A DNA stretch of 64,000 nucleotides from Tanticharoenia sakaeratensis NBRC 103193 (GTDB lineage: Bacteria; Pseudomonadota; Alphaproteobacteria; Acetobacterales; Acetobacteraceae): the NCBI RefSeq assembly GCF_000963885.1, contig NZ_BALE01000012.1:62001-126000 (forward strand), in the 5' to 3' direction. Below, in pieces: positions 9,040 through 18,900 of this stretch. A program made the position numbers and the translations under genes. Position 1 is the stretch's first letter. Each line of letters begins with the position of its first letter. The notes beneath the pieces are model-generated. The model worked only from the letters and a program-made list of their open reading frames with translations, did not search any database and was not told the origin of the DNA.

Positions 9040-9807
9040 TCAGTTGTCGGAGTTGGATCGAACCCCGACGAACTGCAGAATGAACTGAAAAAGATTGATG
9101 AAGTTCAAGTAGAGTCCAAGTGCATCATAAACGCTGCGCTTGGCCATCTCATCAGGACCGAGATAGGACGCGAACTGGACATAGGTTGCCCGGATCCGCT
9201 GCGCATCAAATGCCGTGAGCCCCGTGAACACCAGCACGCCGACCACCGAAACGATGAACATGACTGCAGGGCTGTGCATGAAGATATTGACGACCGATGC
9301 GATGACGATGCCGAACAGGCCCATGATCAGGAACGATCCGAAGCGGGAGAGATCAGCCCGCGTCGTGTAGCCCCAGAGCGACATCGCCGCGAAGTCCGCT
9401 GCGGAGATGAAGAAGGCACGTGCGATGGACAGGCCTGTGTATCCCATCACCAGGCTGACAAGGCTTGCGCCCATGGCGACACAGAACGCCCAGAACAGCG
9501 TCTGGACCGTCTGCCGGGACAGCCGGTTGATCCCGGCCGACATGATGAGTGTGAAGACCAGCGGCGAGAAGATGGCGATATAGCCCAGGCCCGTCGGGCG
9601 GATGGCCACGCCGCCAGGCGTCATGATGGCATGAAAGAAGGCATGCCGCAGGCTTGTCTCGGCGATCGTGTAGGCGGTGATACCCGTGACGACGAGTCCC
9701 ATCGCCATCCAGTTGTAGACGCGCAACATGTAGGCCCGCAGGCCCGTATCAATCGTGCCCGCACCGTAACCGGCAGCGGTTGCACGATAGTTCGGAGTGA
9801 ACGCCAT
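9040..9807 (-). CDS. Bax inhibitor-1/YccA family membrane protein
   Basis: A 255-residue inner-membrane protein with seven predicted hydrophobic helices from residue 30 onward and the family's C-terminal hairpin with LYLNFINLFQFIL. It belongs to the BI-1-like (UPF0005) family, calcium-permeable channels in structurally studied members and, as YccA/YbhL in E. coli, linked to FtsH proteolysis. N-terminus (first 25 residues) is cytosolic with TGLRAYMLRVYNWMA leading into helix 1, a typical feature. Single gene, with its own terminator; no operon partner. Confidence 0.93.
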   Translation of the reverse strand: MAFTPNYRATAAGYGAGTIDTGLRAYMLRVYNWMAMGLVVTGITAYTIAETSLRHAFFHAIMTPGGVAIRPTGLGYIAIFSPLVFTLIMSAGINRLSRQTVQTLFWAFCVAMGASLVSLVMGYTGLSIARAFFISAADFAAMSLWGYTTRADLSRFGSFLIMGLFGIVIASVVNIFMHSPAVMFIVSVVGVLVFTGLTAFDAQRIRATYVQFASYLGPDEMAKRSVYDALGLYLNFINLFQFILQFVGVRSNSDN

Positions 9808-10032
9808 TGTCTTCCTTCTCCAGAGCAGCAGACATCCCGCAAGGACGGGACCCTCGTTGCCGCATCATAGCGCAGTTCGTGCACCAGAGGCTTTAACAAG
9901 TCGTATCATCACGGACAGGTTCAAGATGGGCGGATCCGGGCGTGCGGTGGGCGTGGTACTGCATTCCATGACAAGCTGTCCTGCCCCCTCGATTCGGGGC
10001 CGCTGTTGGACCTGCCGGGAGCTGCGCCGCCC

Positions 10033-10584
10033 ATGCGATTCTTCACCGCAATCGAACTGTCCGACGACCAGCGCGAGCAGCTTGCCGATCTGAGAGGCTC
10101 GCTGCCGGGCGCGACGTGGGTGCCGCCCGCCAACTATCACCTTACCCTGCGTTTCCTGGGCGAGATCACCAGCCGCCATCAGGCGGAGGAAATCGATCTT
10201 GCCCTCTCGCGGGTCTCATGCGCGTCCTTTCCGCTCTCGTTGTGCGGAACCGGGTTGTTCTCGGGCTCCAGGCTCGATCGTCTCTGGATCGGCGTTGCGC
10301 GCTGCGAGGCCCTGATGCAGCTTCAGAGCCGGATCGAGACGGCCCTGCGACGTGCCGGCCTGCCGCCGGAAAAACGCCGCTTTCAACCCCATGTGACGAT
10401 CGCTCACATGGATCCCATGGCACATGACGCCGTGGCGCGCTGGATGCAGAACTACAATCTTCTCTCAAGCCCGCCCGTGCTGGTCACGTCGTTCACGTTG
10501 TTCGAGTCCCTGCGCGGGCCGGACACGCCGGTCTATGAACCCAGCGCCCTCTATCCACTCGATGCGAAAGCCAACGTCTTCTGA
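10033..10584 (+). CDS. thpR: RNA 2',3'-cyclic 3'-phosphodiesterase
   Basis: A 183-residue member of the 2H phosphoesterase superfamily, with the two catalytic HxTx motifs HLTL (near residue 36) and HVTI (near 121). ThpR/LigT opens 2',3'-cyclic phosphates at RNA ends; the biological substrate is uncertain. ATG 10033 begins the conserved MRFFTAIEL; GGGAG lies about 12 bases upstream. The next gene starts two bases after its stop, so both are cotranscribed. Confidence 0.92.
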   Translation: MRFFTAIELSDDQREQLADLRGSLPGATWVPPANYHLTLRFLGEITSRHQAEEIDLALSRVSCASFPLSLCGTGLFSGSRLDRLWIGVARCEALMQLQSRIETALRRAGLPPEKRRFQPHVTIAHMDPMAHDAVARWMQNYNLLSSPPVLVTSFTLFESLRGPDTPVYEPSALYPLDAKANVF

Positions 10585-10585
10585 C

Positions 10586-11176
10586 ATGACAGATCAAGAT
10601 ACCGCGTTGGCACAGGTCGTACGCGAAGTGCAGGCCTGCACGGTCTGTGCGCCCTTTCTGCCACTCGGACCCAAACCGCTGATCCATGTCTCAACGACGG
10701 CACGGATCCTCATCGCCAGTCAGGCGCCGGGGACGAAAGCCCATCTGAGCGGCAAGTCCTTCTATGATCCGTCGGGCAACCGGCTGCGGACCTGGCTCGA
10801 CCTGTCAGAAGAACAATTCTACGACACAAGCCAGGTCGCGATCCTGCCCATGGGGCTGTGCTATCCGGGCCGCCTGCCCAAAGGGGGCGACAAGCCCCCG
10901 CGCCCGGAATGCGCGCCGCTGTGGCGCGAGCGCGTGCTGTCGCATATGCCCGGCATCCGGCTCGTCCTGCTGGTCGGCAGTTATTCGCAGGAACATACGC
11001 TCGGTCGAGGCTCCGTCACCCAGCGTGTGCGTCATTTTCGGGACTACCTGCCGAAGTATTTTCCACTCCCGCACCCGTCCTGGCGCACAGGCGTCTGGGA
11101 GCGTCGCGCGCCCTGGTTCCAGGACGACGTGATTCCGACGCTGCGCACACTCGTGCGCGAGATTCTTACGTCGTAA
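10586..11176 (+). CDS. Uracil-DNA-glycosylase-like protein
   Basis: A 196-residue protein of the uracil-DNA glycosylase superfamily. The N-terminus has ACTVCAPFLPLGPKP, with only one CxxC pair, so the four-cysteine Fe-S site of family 4 enzymes is incomplete. Motif A appears as SQAPGTKAH and motif B as LPHPSWR, matching the superfamily positions. Many proteobacteria have homologues of this length, generally annotated only as glycosylase family. Glycosylase activity is inferred. It starts two bases after thpR and is probably cotranscribed with it. Confidence 0.75.
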   Translation: MTDQDTALAQVVREVQACTVCAPFLPLGPKPLIHVSTTARILIASQAPGTKAHLSGKSFYDPSGNRLRTWLDLSEEQFYDTSQVAILPMGLCYPGRLPKGGDKPPRPECAPLWRERVLSHMPGIRLVLLVGSYSQEHTLGRGSVTQRVRHFRDYLPKYFPLPHPSWRTGVWERRAPWFQDDVIPTLRTLVREILTS

Positions 11177-11213
11177 CGCGTCTTTGGAAGACTTCTGAGG
11201 CGCCGCAGCCGGC

Positions 11214-11969
11214 TCACCGGCTGGCTGAAGCCGTGGGAGCAGGCGCGAGATCGAGCCGGATGTCCCGGGCGAGATCCAGAACGAAGCCGTGCAGACCGGA
11301 GAAGAGGATCTGAATGCCGATGCACAGCAGGATCAGGGCAGCAAGGCGACTGACGATCCGCGTGCCGGTCGAGCCCAGCATGGCCACGACGCGATCGGCA
11401 TAGGCATAGACCCCTGCCACGACGAACGCGATGGCCGTCGAGGCCAGCGTCAGGCCGATGTAGTAGCTCGGCATCGGATCTGATGCCGGCCGCTCCGAAC
11501 TAAGCGCAATCGCAACCGAGATACTGCCCGGTCCCACCGTGAACGGCATGGCGAGCGGAAAAAAAGCCGTCTGACGCAGATCTGCGGTAGCCGTCGTTCG
11601 ACCCTCCTGCAGCGCCTGGCGTTCCTTGCGGGCCTCGATCTCCTCCGGTTCCTGCAACAGCGCCCAGGCACGGACAGCCACGACCAGGCCACCCGTCACA
11701 CGCAAGGCATCGATCGTGATCCCGAAGAAGCCGAGGATCCATTCGCCGAACCAGATCGAAACGATCAGGATGATGAACGAGTTCAGCGCCACGAGCCGGG
11801 CCAGCGTCACGCATTCCCTGCGCGACCGGCCTAGCGTCGCCTGCGCGAAAATCAGTGCGGCCCCGAGCGGATTGACGATCGAGAACAGGGCCGGAAACGC
11901 CAGCAGGAACGCCGCAAGCACGTTGCGCGCACCAATCTGCTGCGTCAGCCCATGCGGTGAAATGATCAT
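11214..11969 (-). CDS. MarC family integral membrane protein
   Basis: A 251-residue protein with six hydrophobic segments. The MarC hallmarks are FPALFSIVNPLGAALIF near the N-terminus and FPLAMPFTVGPGSIS in the middle, the two internally related NP(L)G/PxxxGPG motifs. It is longer than usual MarC proteins (about 200-220) because of a charged linker rich in glutamate and arginine near residues 105-135. The family's transport substrate is unknown; the old link to multiple antibiotic resistance was not upheld. It follows the MprF-like gene by 27 bases and is probably the last gene of the lysK operon. Confidence 0.88.
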   Translation of the reverse strand: MIISPHGLTQQIGARNVLAAFLLAFPALFSIVNPLGAALIFAQATLGRSRRECVTLARLVALNSFIILIVSIWFGEWILGFFGITIDALRVTGGLVVAVRAWALLQEPEEIEARKERQALQEGRTTATADLRQTAFFPLAMPFTVGPGSISVAIALSSERPASDPMPSYYIGLTLASTAIAFVVAGVYAYADRVVAMLGSTGTRIVSRLAALILLCIGIQILFSGLHGFVLDLARDIRLDLAPAPTASASR

Positions 11970-11996
11970 GCCGTCACGCCCGCCGTCCCAGCGACG

Positions 11997-14120
11997 TCAC
12001 GGCGCGGATGCGCCCTGCCGACGGACAATCGCCGCCGTATTACGGGCGCGACGCGCGAAGCGGCGCTGGTCTCCGATCAAGACGGCACGAACGGCCGGCT
12101 CATCCTGGGGCAGGCAGCATAACGTTCCAGCGCCGGCCGGTGCGTTCTGGCACACGCTCAGACCGAGATCGCAATAGACGCCCTGCAGAGCCTGGCCGAT
12201 ACGGATGAAGACAAGATGGCGTCCTTCATGCAGCGCGAGGTCGCGCAGGCGCCAGATCGCCGCTGTACAAAATCGCGCCTGCCCTGCCGGATCGCCCAGC
12301 CCGATGATGAAGCGCTCGGTGCGGAGGAACGGGATTGCCGCACGCCCGGCATCGCCAAACAGTACGCCGTTCGGCCGCCGCGGGCCGAGTTCGGCGAGCG
12401 CGTGATCCAGCTCACGATACCGCTCCTCGGAACTCCGGTCCCAGGGCAGGACGGGTATGCGGCCGACACGCATCATCTGTCCGATGGCGATCAGCCCCAG
12501 AAGAACCGAAAGCCCCAAGACCCAACGCACATCGGCTTCACGGGCGCCATGCAGCAGTTCGCGCCACCACGACACCCCCAGGTGACGTTCGGAGGCGAAG
12601 ATCGCGATGCTCACCAGGCTCGCGATCCAGAGCATGACCGGCGTCATCAGCGTCGGCGACCACGGCTCGGACATGAGTCGAGCCGGACGGTAATAGCAGG
12701 AACTGAAGGGCGCGATCAGCACGATGACCAGCGCAAGCGAGCCGGGAACCCCAATCGGCGCATGCCGAAGCAGGACAAGTGCGATCGCCCACAGCAGACA
12801 TCCGATCGTCGCCTTCCAGGCCAGCAGCACGCGCTGGGACAAGCCGATGGCAAGCCCCACCAGCGTGACGCCGGTGACCGAAAGCAGGCAATCGGTCACC
12901 TCGTGCAGCCACCAGCCGCCAAATCCCGTCGGGGCATAAGCCGAGGGCAACATAGCGTAAACTACAAGCAGGATGCCTGACGCGGCCACGACACCGGTTG
13001 CGACCGCCACCGAGAAATCGGCCTCGCTCTCCCGGATCACGTGGCTGGGTCGCGGCGCCAATACCGGCGCGGGCTCGCCACGGCGGCGCGCCGCCTGCGC
13101 GCGCTTGCGCCCAAGGGCCGCGTCTCCGCGCAGGAACATCTCGTGCCCTGCGAACATGAGGCCCGCGAGGACGAGCGGCACGATGTAGTAGAGCACGCGG
13201 AACACGAGGATCGTGCTCAGAATGGCCGATGCGCTCATGTAATGGCCGAGAGCCAGCATCATCGCGCCATCGAAGACGCCCAGGCCCCCCGGCACGCTCG
13301 CCAGCAGACCTGCCGTGTAGGACATCATGTAGATCGCGAGGAACGCGCCGAAGCTGATCGGAACGCCGTGCGGCAGCAGGACGTAGGCGATCAGAGCCGT
13401 TGCCGCCATGTCCGCGCTGGACACCGCGACCTGGGCCAGCGCCGTGCCGATACCCGGAAGATCGATCTCATGATGCCGGATACGAAGCACACGCGGGCGC
13501 AGGGACATGACGACATATGCCGCGATCACGGCCCACATGCCGATGCCGATCACGATCGGCACGATCTCCGGCACATGGGTCGAGATCAGCGGCAGATGCC
13601 CCGGCTCGGCCAGCAGGACGCCCCCGATCAGTGCGAGCGTACCCAGCAGATAGGTGGTCGAGCAGAACGCGATGATCTGGGCGATCGCGGCACTGCCGAC
13701 GCCCCAGTTCCGATAAAGCCTGAAGCGGACGGCAGCGCCTGAAATCGCCGAGCAGCCGAGATTATGGGACAGTACATAGGAGCAGAACGCCGCAAACGCG
13801 GCCCTGCGATACGAGACATCCGCGCCGACCTGCCGACACGCGAGCCAGTCATAGAAGCTCAGGATCGTGTACGACAGGACCGTGCACGCGATGCCGACAT
13901 TGACCGCGCGGCCTGGCATTGCATGCAGCGCTGCACGGATATCGTGAAAAGACAGCGTATGGAGTTCGCGGACGATGACGACGATCGCTGCGATCATCAG
14001 CACCAGACCCAGCGCCGCCGGGAGGCGGTGCAGGAGACGGCGCCAACGATGCGGCGCACCGGCGCTCCCGGCGCACGGCACGATCGGATCGTCTGCTTGC
14101 GGCTCCGGTGCGACGCTCAC
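11997..14120 (-). CDS. MprF-like membrane protein with incomplete synthase domain
   Basis: A 707-residue protein. Residues 1-340 match the flippase part of MprF/LpiA (UPF0104-type) with about eight helices and the marker LASVPGGLGVFDG; a second helix bundle follows (about 375-560). The last 140 residues correspond to the first of the two GNAT-like halves of the aminoacyl-phosphatidylglycerol synthase domain (IIGLGDPAGQARF, LVFIRIGQALQGVY), but the second half, which completes the active site in full-length enzymes of about 840-880 residues, is missing. No remnant lies downstream; marC starts 27 bases after the stop. Start is GTG at 14120 behind GAGGGA. It directly follows lysK (21 bases), whose product makes the lysyl-tRNA that full MprF enzymes use. 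Lipid flipping or a regulatory role is more likely than synthesis. Confidence 0.8.
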   Translation of the reverse strand: MSVAPEPQADDPIVPCAGSAGAPHRWRRLLHRLPAALGLVLMIAAIVVIVRELHTLSFHDIRAALHAMPGRAVNVGIACTVLSYTILSFYDWLACRQVGADVSYRRAAFAAFCSYVLSHNLGCSAISGAAVRFRLYRNWGVGSAAIAQIIAFCSTTYLLGTLALIGGVLLAEPGHLPLISTHVPEIVPIVIGIGMWAVIAAYVVMSLRPRVLRIRHHEIDLPGIGTALAQVAVSSADMAATALIAYVLLPHGVPISFGAFLAIYMMSYTAGLLASVPGGLGVFDGAMMLALGHYMSASAILSTILVFRVLYYIVPLVLAGLMFAGHEMFLRGDAALGRKRAQAARRRGEPAPVLAPRPSHVIRESEADFSVAVATGVVAASGILLVVYAMLPSAYAPTGFGGWWLHEVTDCLLSVTGVTLVGLAIGLSQRVLLAWKATIGCLLWAIALVLLRHAPIGVPGSLALVIVLIAPFSSCYYRPARLMSEPWSPTLMTPVMLWIASLVSIAIFASERHLGVSWWRELLHGAREADVRWVLGLSVLLGLIAIGQMMRVGRIPVLPWDRSSEERYRELDHALAELGPRRPNGVLFGDAGRAAIPFLRTERFIIGLGDPAGQARFCTAAIWRLRDLALHEGRHLVFIRIGQALQGVYCDLGLSVCQNAPAGAGTLCCLPQDEPAVRAVLIGDQRRFARRARNTAAIVRRQGASAP

Positions 14121-14141
14121 GATCCCTCGCGCACGCTTCGC

Positions 14142-15791
14142 TCAGGCCGTGACGGATTCGACGGCATGTTCATTGCCATCTGCAGACCGGGCCAGCGCTC
14201 CATCGATCAGCCCGACGGTCTCGGGAAGACCATACAGGGACGCAAAGATACCGAAGCGCGGTCCTTCCGTCTGGCCCAGCAGGACCTCGTACAGGCAGCC
14301 GAACCATGAACGGAGCTGGGGCTTTGCGAAATATCGCTTGCCGACCTCGAACACGATGTCCTGCACCGCATCGGGCGTCGCATCCGCGGGCGTGGTGCGC
14401 AACGCGTTGGCGAGATCCTGCAGGCCCTTGCGCTCCGTCTCGTTCGGCGCGCGATAGACTTTCGCCGGGCGCACGAAATCCCGGAAATACGCCAGCGCAC
14501 GACCAACGAGCTGGTCGACATAGGGATGCGTCTGCGGCGAGAGCTCCGGATCGTAGCGCTGCAGGAACTTCCAGAGCGTCGCCGTATCATCGGCGTTCGC
14601 AACACTCGCGAGATTCATCAGCGCCGTGAACGACACCGGGCTCGAATCCTGCGGGCGGATCGTGCCGCCCTGGATGAACCAGGCCGGATTGGCCTGGAGC
14701 ACGGCCGGATCGTCGGTCTGGGCCGCCTTGTCGACATTGGCGAGGTATTCGTCCGTCGCGCGCGGAATAACGTCAAAAAACAGCCGCTTTGCGCGTGTCG
14801 GCTGATGGAACATGTATTGGCCGAGGCTTTCCGGTGGCGCATAACGCAGCCACTCGTCGATCGAAAGCCCGTTCCCCTTGGACTTGGAAATCTTCTGGCC
14901 GTTCTGGTCGAGAAAGAGCTCGTAGGTCAGCCCCGCCGGCGGTTCCTTGCCCAGCACGCGGCAGATCTGGCTCGACAGACGGACGCTGTCGATCAGGTCC
15001 TTGCCCGACATCTCGTAATCGACGCCGAGAGCGAACCAGCGCATGGCCCAGTCGGCTTTCCACTGCATCTTGGCCTTGCCGCCGAAGACGGAGGTCTCGA
15101 ACGCCTCGCCGTCCTCGTCCCGCCACTGAACGGTTCCGGCTTCGGGATCGACCCCCAGCACCGGCACCTGCATCACCCGACCGGTGCGCGGATGGATCGG
15201 CAATACCGGGGAATAGGTCGCACGCCGCGCCTCGCCGAGTGTCGGCGCAATCAACGCCACTATTTCGTCATGCACTTCAAGCATACGGCGGAGAGCCGCA
15301 TCGAATACGCCGCGCGTATAATAGTCCGTGGCGGACGCGAACTCGTACTGGAAGCCGAAATTGTCGAGAAATTCCCGCAACATGGCATTGTTGTGGTGCG
15401 CGAAGCTCTCGAACTTGCCGAAAGGATCCGGAATCCGAGTCAGCGGCAGGCCGAGATGCTCGGCCAGCATGGCCTGATTCGGCACATTGGTCGGCACCTT
15501 TCGCAGCGCGTCCATGTCGTCCGAGAACGCGAGCAGGCGCGTCGGCCGACCGGTCAGCGCCTCGTAGGCCTGCCGTACCCAGGTCGTGCGGGCAACTTCG
15601 CCGAACGTGCCGATATGCGGCAGGCCGGACGGCCCGTATCCCGTTTCGAGCAGCGCAGGACGTGCTTCGGCGCCCGCGCCGCCGGCGGCGACGTGGTTCG
15701 AGATCTTGCGGGCTTCCTCGAACGGCCAGGCCTTCGGGAGTTCATGACTTTCGGCGCGCGGCGCGGCGTGGTGAGCACTATCGGATACCAT
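14142..15791 (-). CDS. lysK: Lysine--tRNA ligase, class I
   Basis: A 549-residue class I lysyl-tRNA synthetase, the archaeal-type enzyme found in some alphaproteobacteria instead of class II LysS. HIGH appears as HIGT (residues 59-62, in YGPSGLPHIGT) and KMSKS as KISKS (300-304). ATG 15791 starts MVSDSAHH; the frame is open 23 codons further but without conservation. The C-terminal helical anticodon-binding part is complete. It heads a run with the MprF-like gene and marC, and is divergent from the DinG-type helicase with 159 bases between the starts. Confidence 0.95.
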   Translation of the reverse strand: MVSDSAHHAAPRAESHELPKAWPFEEARKISNHVAAGGAGAEARPALLETGYGPSGLPHIGTFGEVARTTWVRQAYEALTGRPTRLLAFSDDMDALRKVPTNVPNQAMLAEHLGLPLTRIPDPFGKFESFAHHNNAMLREFLDNFGFQYEFASATDYYTRGVFDAALRRMLEVHDEIVALIAPTLGEARRATYSPVLPIHPRTGRVMQVPVLGVDPEAGTVQWRDEDGEAFETSVFGGKAKMQWKADWAMRWFALGVDYEMSGKDLIDSVRLSSQICRVLGKEPPAGLTYELFLDQNGQKISKSKGNGLSIDEWLRYAPPESLGQYMFHQPTRAKRLFFDVIPRATDEYLANVDKAAQTDDPAVLQANPAWFIQGGTIRPQDSSPVSFTALMNLASVANADDTATLWKFLQRYDPELSPQTHPYVDQLVGRALAYFRDFVRPAKVYRAPNETERKGLQDLANALRTTPADATPDAVQDIVFEVGKRYFAKPQLRSWFGCLYEVLLGQTEGPRFGIFASLYGLPETVGLIDGALARSADGNEHAVESVTA

Positions 15792-15950
15792 GATGCGCGA
15801 GAAGCTAGGAACTGCGCGGGGCCCGGTCAAGCGATCGCGCATAATCCATTGATTTGACACAGTATATCAGGACCGATTTTGCCGTTTTGTTCTTGTTCGG
15901 GAAGAACGCGGCGACAAGTGCCGCGACGCGCCCTATGCTCCACCGGGCCA

Positions 15951-18900
15951 ATGCCTGACATGCCCGCCCTACCGTCATCGCCGTTTCCCGATCTCGCAAC
16001 GGCACCCGCGTTGATCGCAGGGCACGGCGCGTGCTCGCTGCTGACGCCCGATGGCGAGCTGCTGGTCCCCGACCGGGCCGATCTGCCCGCGCTGTTGCGC
16101 ACGCTGCCGCCGCCGCTGCTGGTCCACGCGCCCGCGACATTGCGCGGTATCGGCCTGACGCCGCCGGCGCCCCCCGGTCCGTGGCTCGATCTGCTGGAAC
16201 TGTTCCTGTTCTGCCATCCCGGCCGCAGCGCCGCTCCCACGCCACGCGGGCTTGCGATCGCGCTGCAGGTTCCAGTCCCGGCCCGGCTGGAGGCTGACCT
16301 GCTGCCTGCCCTCGCCGATACCATGCTGGAAACATTGCGGGCACGCAGCGGCACGGCAGACGGCAAGCCCTTGCGCGAAATGCTGTCGGTGCTGCGCGCC
16401 GGTCGATGGCCCTGGGCCGGGATCGTCGCCGACGCCCTGGATGCGCCGGATCAGCCGCAACCGACATTCGATGCGCTCCGCGTCTGGCGCCGCCTGCCCA
16501 AATGGGAGGAAACCGCCCCGAGGCCCGCGCCGGGCAACCATCCTGTCGCCCCGGGCGATGCGCGGACGCGCCTGCGCCAGATCCTCGGACCCGATGCCGA
16601 GACCCGGCCGGGCCAGGCCGATTTCGCGTCCGTTGCCGCCGGCGCGTTCGATCCGAGGGAAGACGCGCTGGCGCCCAATATCGTTCTGGCTGAAGCAGGC
16701 ACCGGGACCGGCAAGACACTCGGCTATGTGGCACCAGCCAGCCTCTGGGCGGAAATGAACGGCGGCGCGGTCTGGATCAGCACCTACACGCGCCACCTGC
16801 AGCGGCAGATCGATCAGGAACTGCGCAGACTCTATCCGGATCCTGCGATCCGGCGTCATGCGGTCGTGGTGCGCAAGGGCCGCGAAAACTATCTGTGTCT
16901 CCTGAACATGGAGGACAGCATCAACACGGTCCTGTCGCGCGGCGCTGCGGCCGGTGCCGCGCTCATCCCGCTGGCTCTGCTGTCGCTCTGGGCAGAGGTC
17001 ACCAACGACGGCGACCTCTCCGGTGGCGACCTGCCGGGCTGGTTCGGCGAACTGTTCGGACGCGGCACACTGACCGCCATGGCGGACCGGCGCGGCGAAT
17101 GCATTCATGGTGCCTGCCCGCATTACCAGACATGCTTCGTGGAGCACACGATCCGCCGGGCCCGTGAGGCGGACCTCGTGATTGCAAACCACGCGCTCGT
17201 CATGTCGCAGGCGGCCTGGAGCGCGGCCTCCGGCTCGGCGCCGCTGGCCGAGGACGCGGTGCCGACGCGTTACGTGTTCGACGAGGGACATCACGTCCCG
17301 GATGCCGCCGACAGTGCATTTGCAACGACCCTGTCCGGTCTCGAGGCCGCAGAACTGCGCCGCTGGCTGCTCGGCGCCGAGGGCAGCCGGTCCCGCGCAC
17401 GCGGCCTGCGCCGCCGACTCGAGGATCTGGTCGCGACCGAGGCGAGCCTCGAAGCGCCGATGGATGCGGTGCTGCTTGCCGCCCGCGCGCTGCCTGCCCC
17501 GGGCTGGGCTACCCGGCTGGCGGATCGCGCGGTAGCCCATGCGCCACCGCCCGAACCGATCGAGGACGCGGAGACCGATGTGCCGCCGTCCACGCCTTCC
17601 AACCCGTTCACGGCTCTTCTGGCAGCCCCCCTGCCCGCACGCGGACTCGCGCCGGAACCGGCACCCAACAACCCGACGGAGGAGTTTCTCGCGGCCATCG
17701 ATCGCGAGCTCGCCGCGCGCCTTGCCGGCAAGGACGGGCGCGCACGCCGAATGCTCGGCGGCGAGTGTGATCTTCACCCTGTGCCGGATGACGTGCTCGA
17801 GGCCGCGGCCGCCCTCTCCCGCGCGCTTGGGCGCCTGAGCACCCCGTTGCACACGCTCATACAGCGCCTTCAGGCCAAGCTCGAGGAGGACGCGGACGCC
17901 CTCGAGAGCAGTGAACGCGCCCGGATCGAGGCGCTGGTCCGAACCATCACGCGCCGCGCGATCGCGCCCGTCGACGCGTGGACCGCGATGCTGGATCAGG
18001 TCCCGGCCGAACGCGCGGCCGGCACCACACCGACCTATGTCGATTTCATCCGCGCCGATCCGCTGCCGGCCGTTCGTGGAGCGAGCCCGGCAGAGCGCGG
18101 CCACGACATCGGGCTGCACCGGCACTGGCTCGATCCAATGGCACCGTTCGCCGCCACGATGCAGGGCCCGGCGCATGGCATGCTCATCACATCGGCAACC
18201 CTGCGTGACCAGCCCGATACGGCGGGAAGCGACTGGGAACAGCCGGCATGGCGTGCGGCCGAGATGCGGCTCGGCATGCCCCATTTCGCGCACAAGCCGA
18301 CGCGCGCAGCCCTGATGAGCCCGTTCGACTACGCGAAGCAGACGCGGGCGTTCGTCGTGACCGACGTGGCGCGCGACGATCCCGATTCGCTGGCTGCGGC
18401 CTATCGCGAGCTCTTCCTGGCCGCGGGTGGCGGCGCGCTCGGCCTTTTCACGGCCATTTCCCGTCTGCACGCGGTGCAGGAGCGAATCCGCCCTGCCCTG
18501 GAGGCGGCCCGTCTGCCGCTCTATGCGCAGCACGTCGATGCGATGGACAATGCAACACTCGTCGACGTCTTCCGCACGGAGCCGGACAGCTGTCTACTCG
18601 GCACGGACGCGATGCGCGACGGGGTGGACGTTCCGGGGCGCTCCCTGCGGCTCGTCGTGTTCGAACGGCTGCCCTGGCCCCGGCCCGACATCCTTCATCG
18701 CGAGCGTCGCCTGCATCTGTCGCGCCCGGCCGAAGACGGCCCGTCGGATGCTCTCTCGAAAGTCGAGGCCCAGCGCCTGTACGACGATCGCATCGCGCGG
18801 ATGCGTCTGAGGCAGGCGTTCGGACGTCTGGTGCGCAGGGCGGACGATCGGGGCGCATTCGTCCTGCTGGACCGGCGCGCGCCCAGCCGGCTGTTCTCGG

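Noticed and set aside
15975-18533. An 852-codon open frame on the minus strand
   Set aside because: Mirror of the DinG-type helicase; no recognisable domains.
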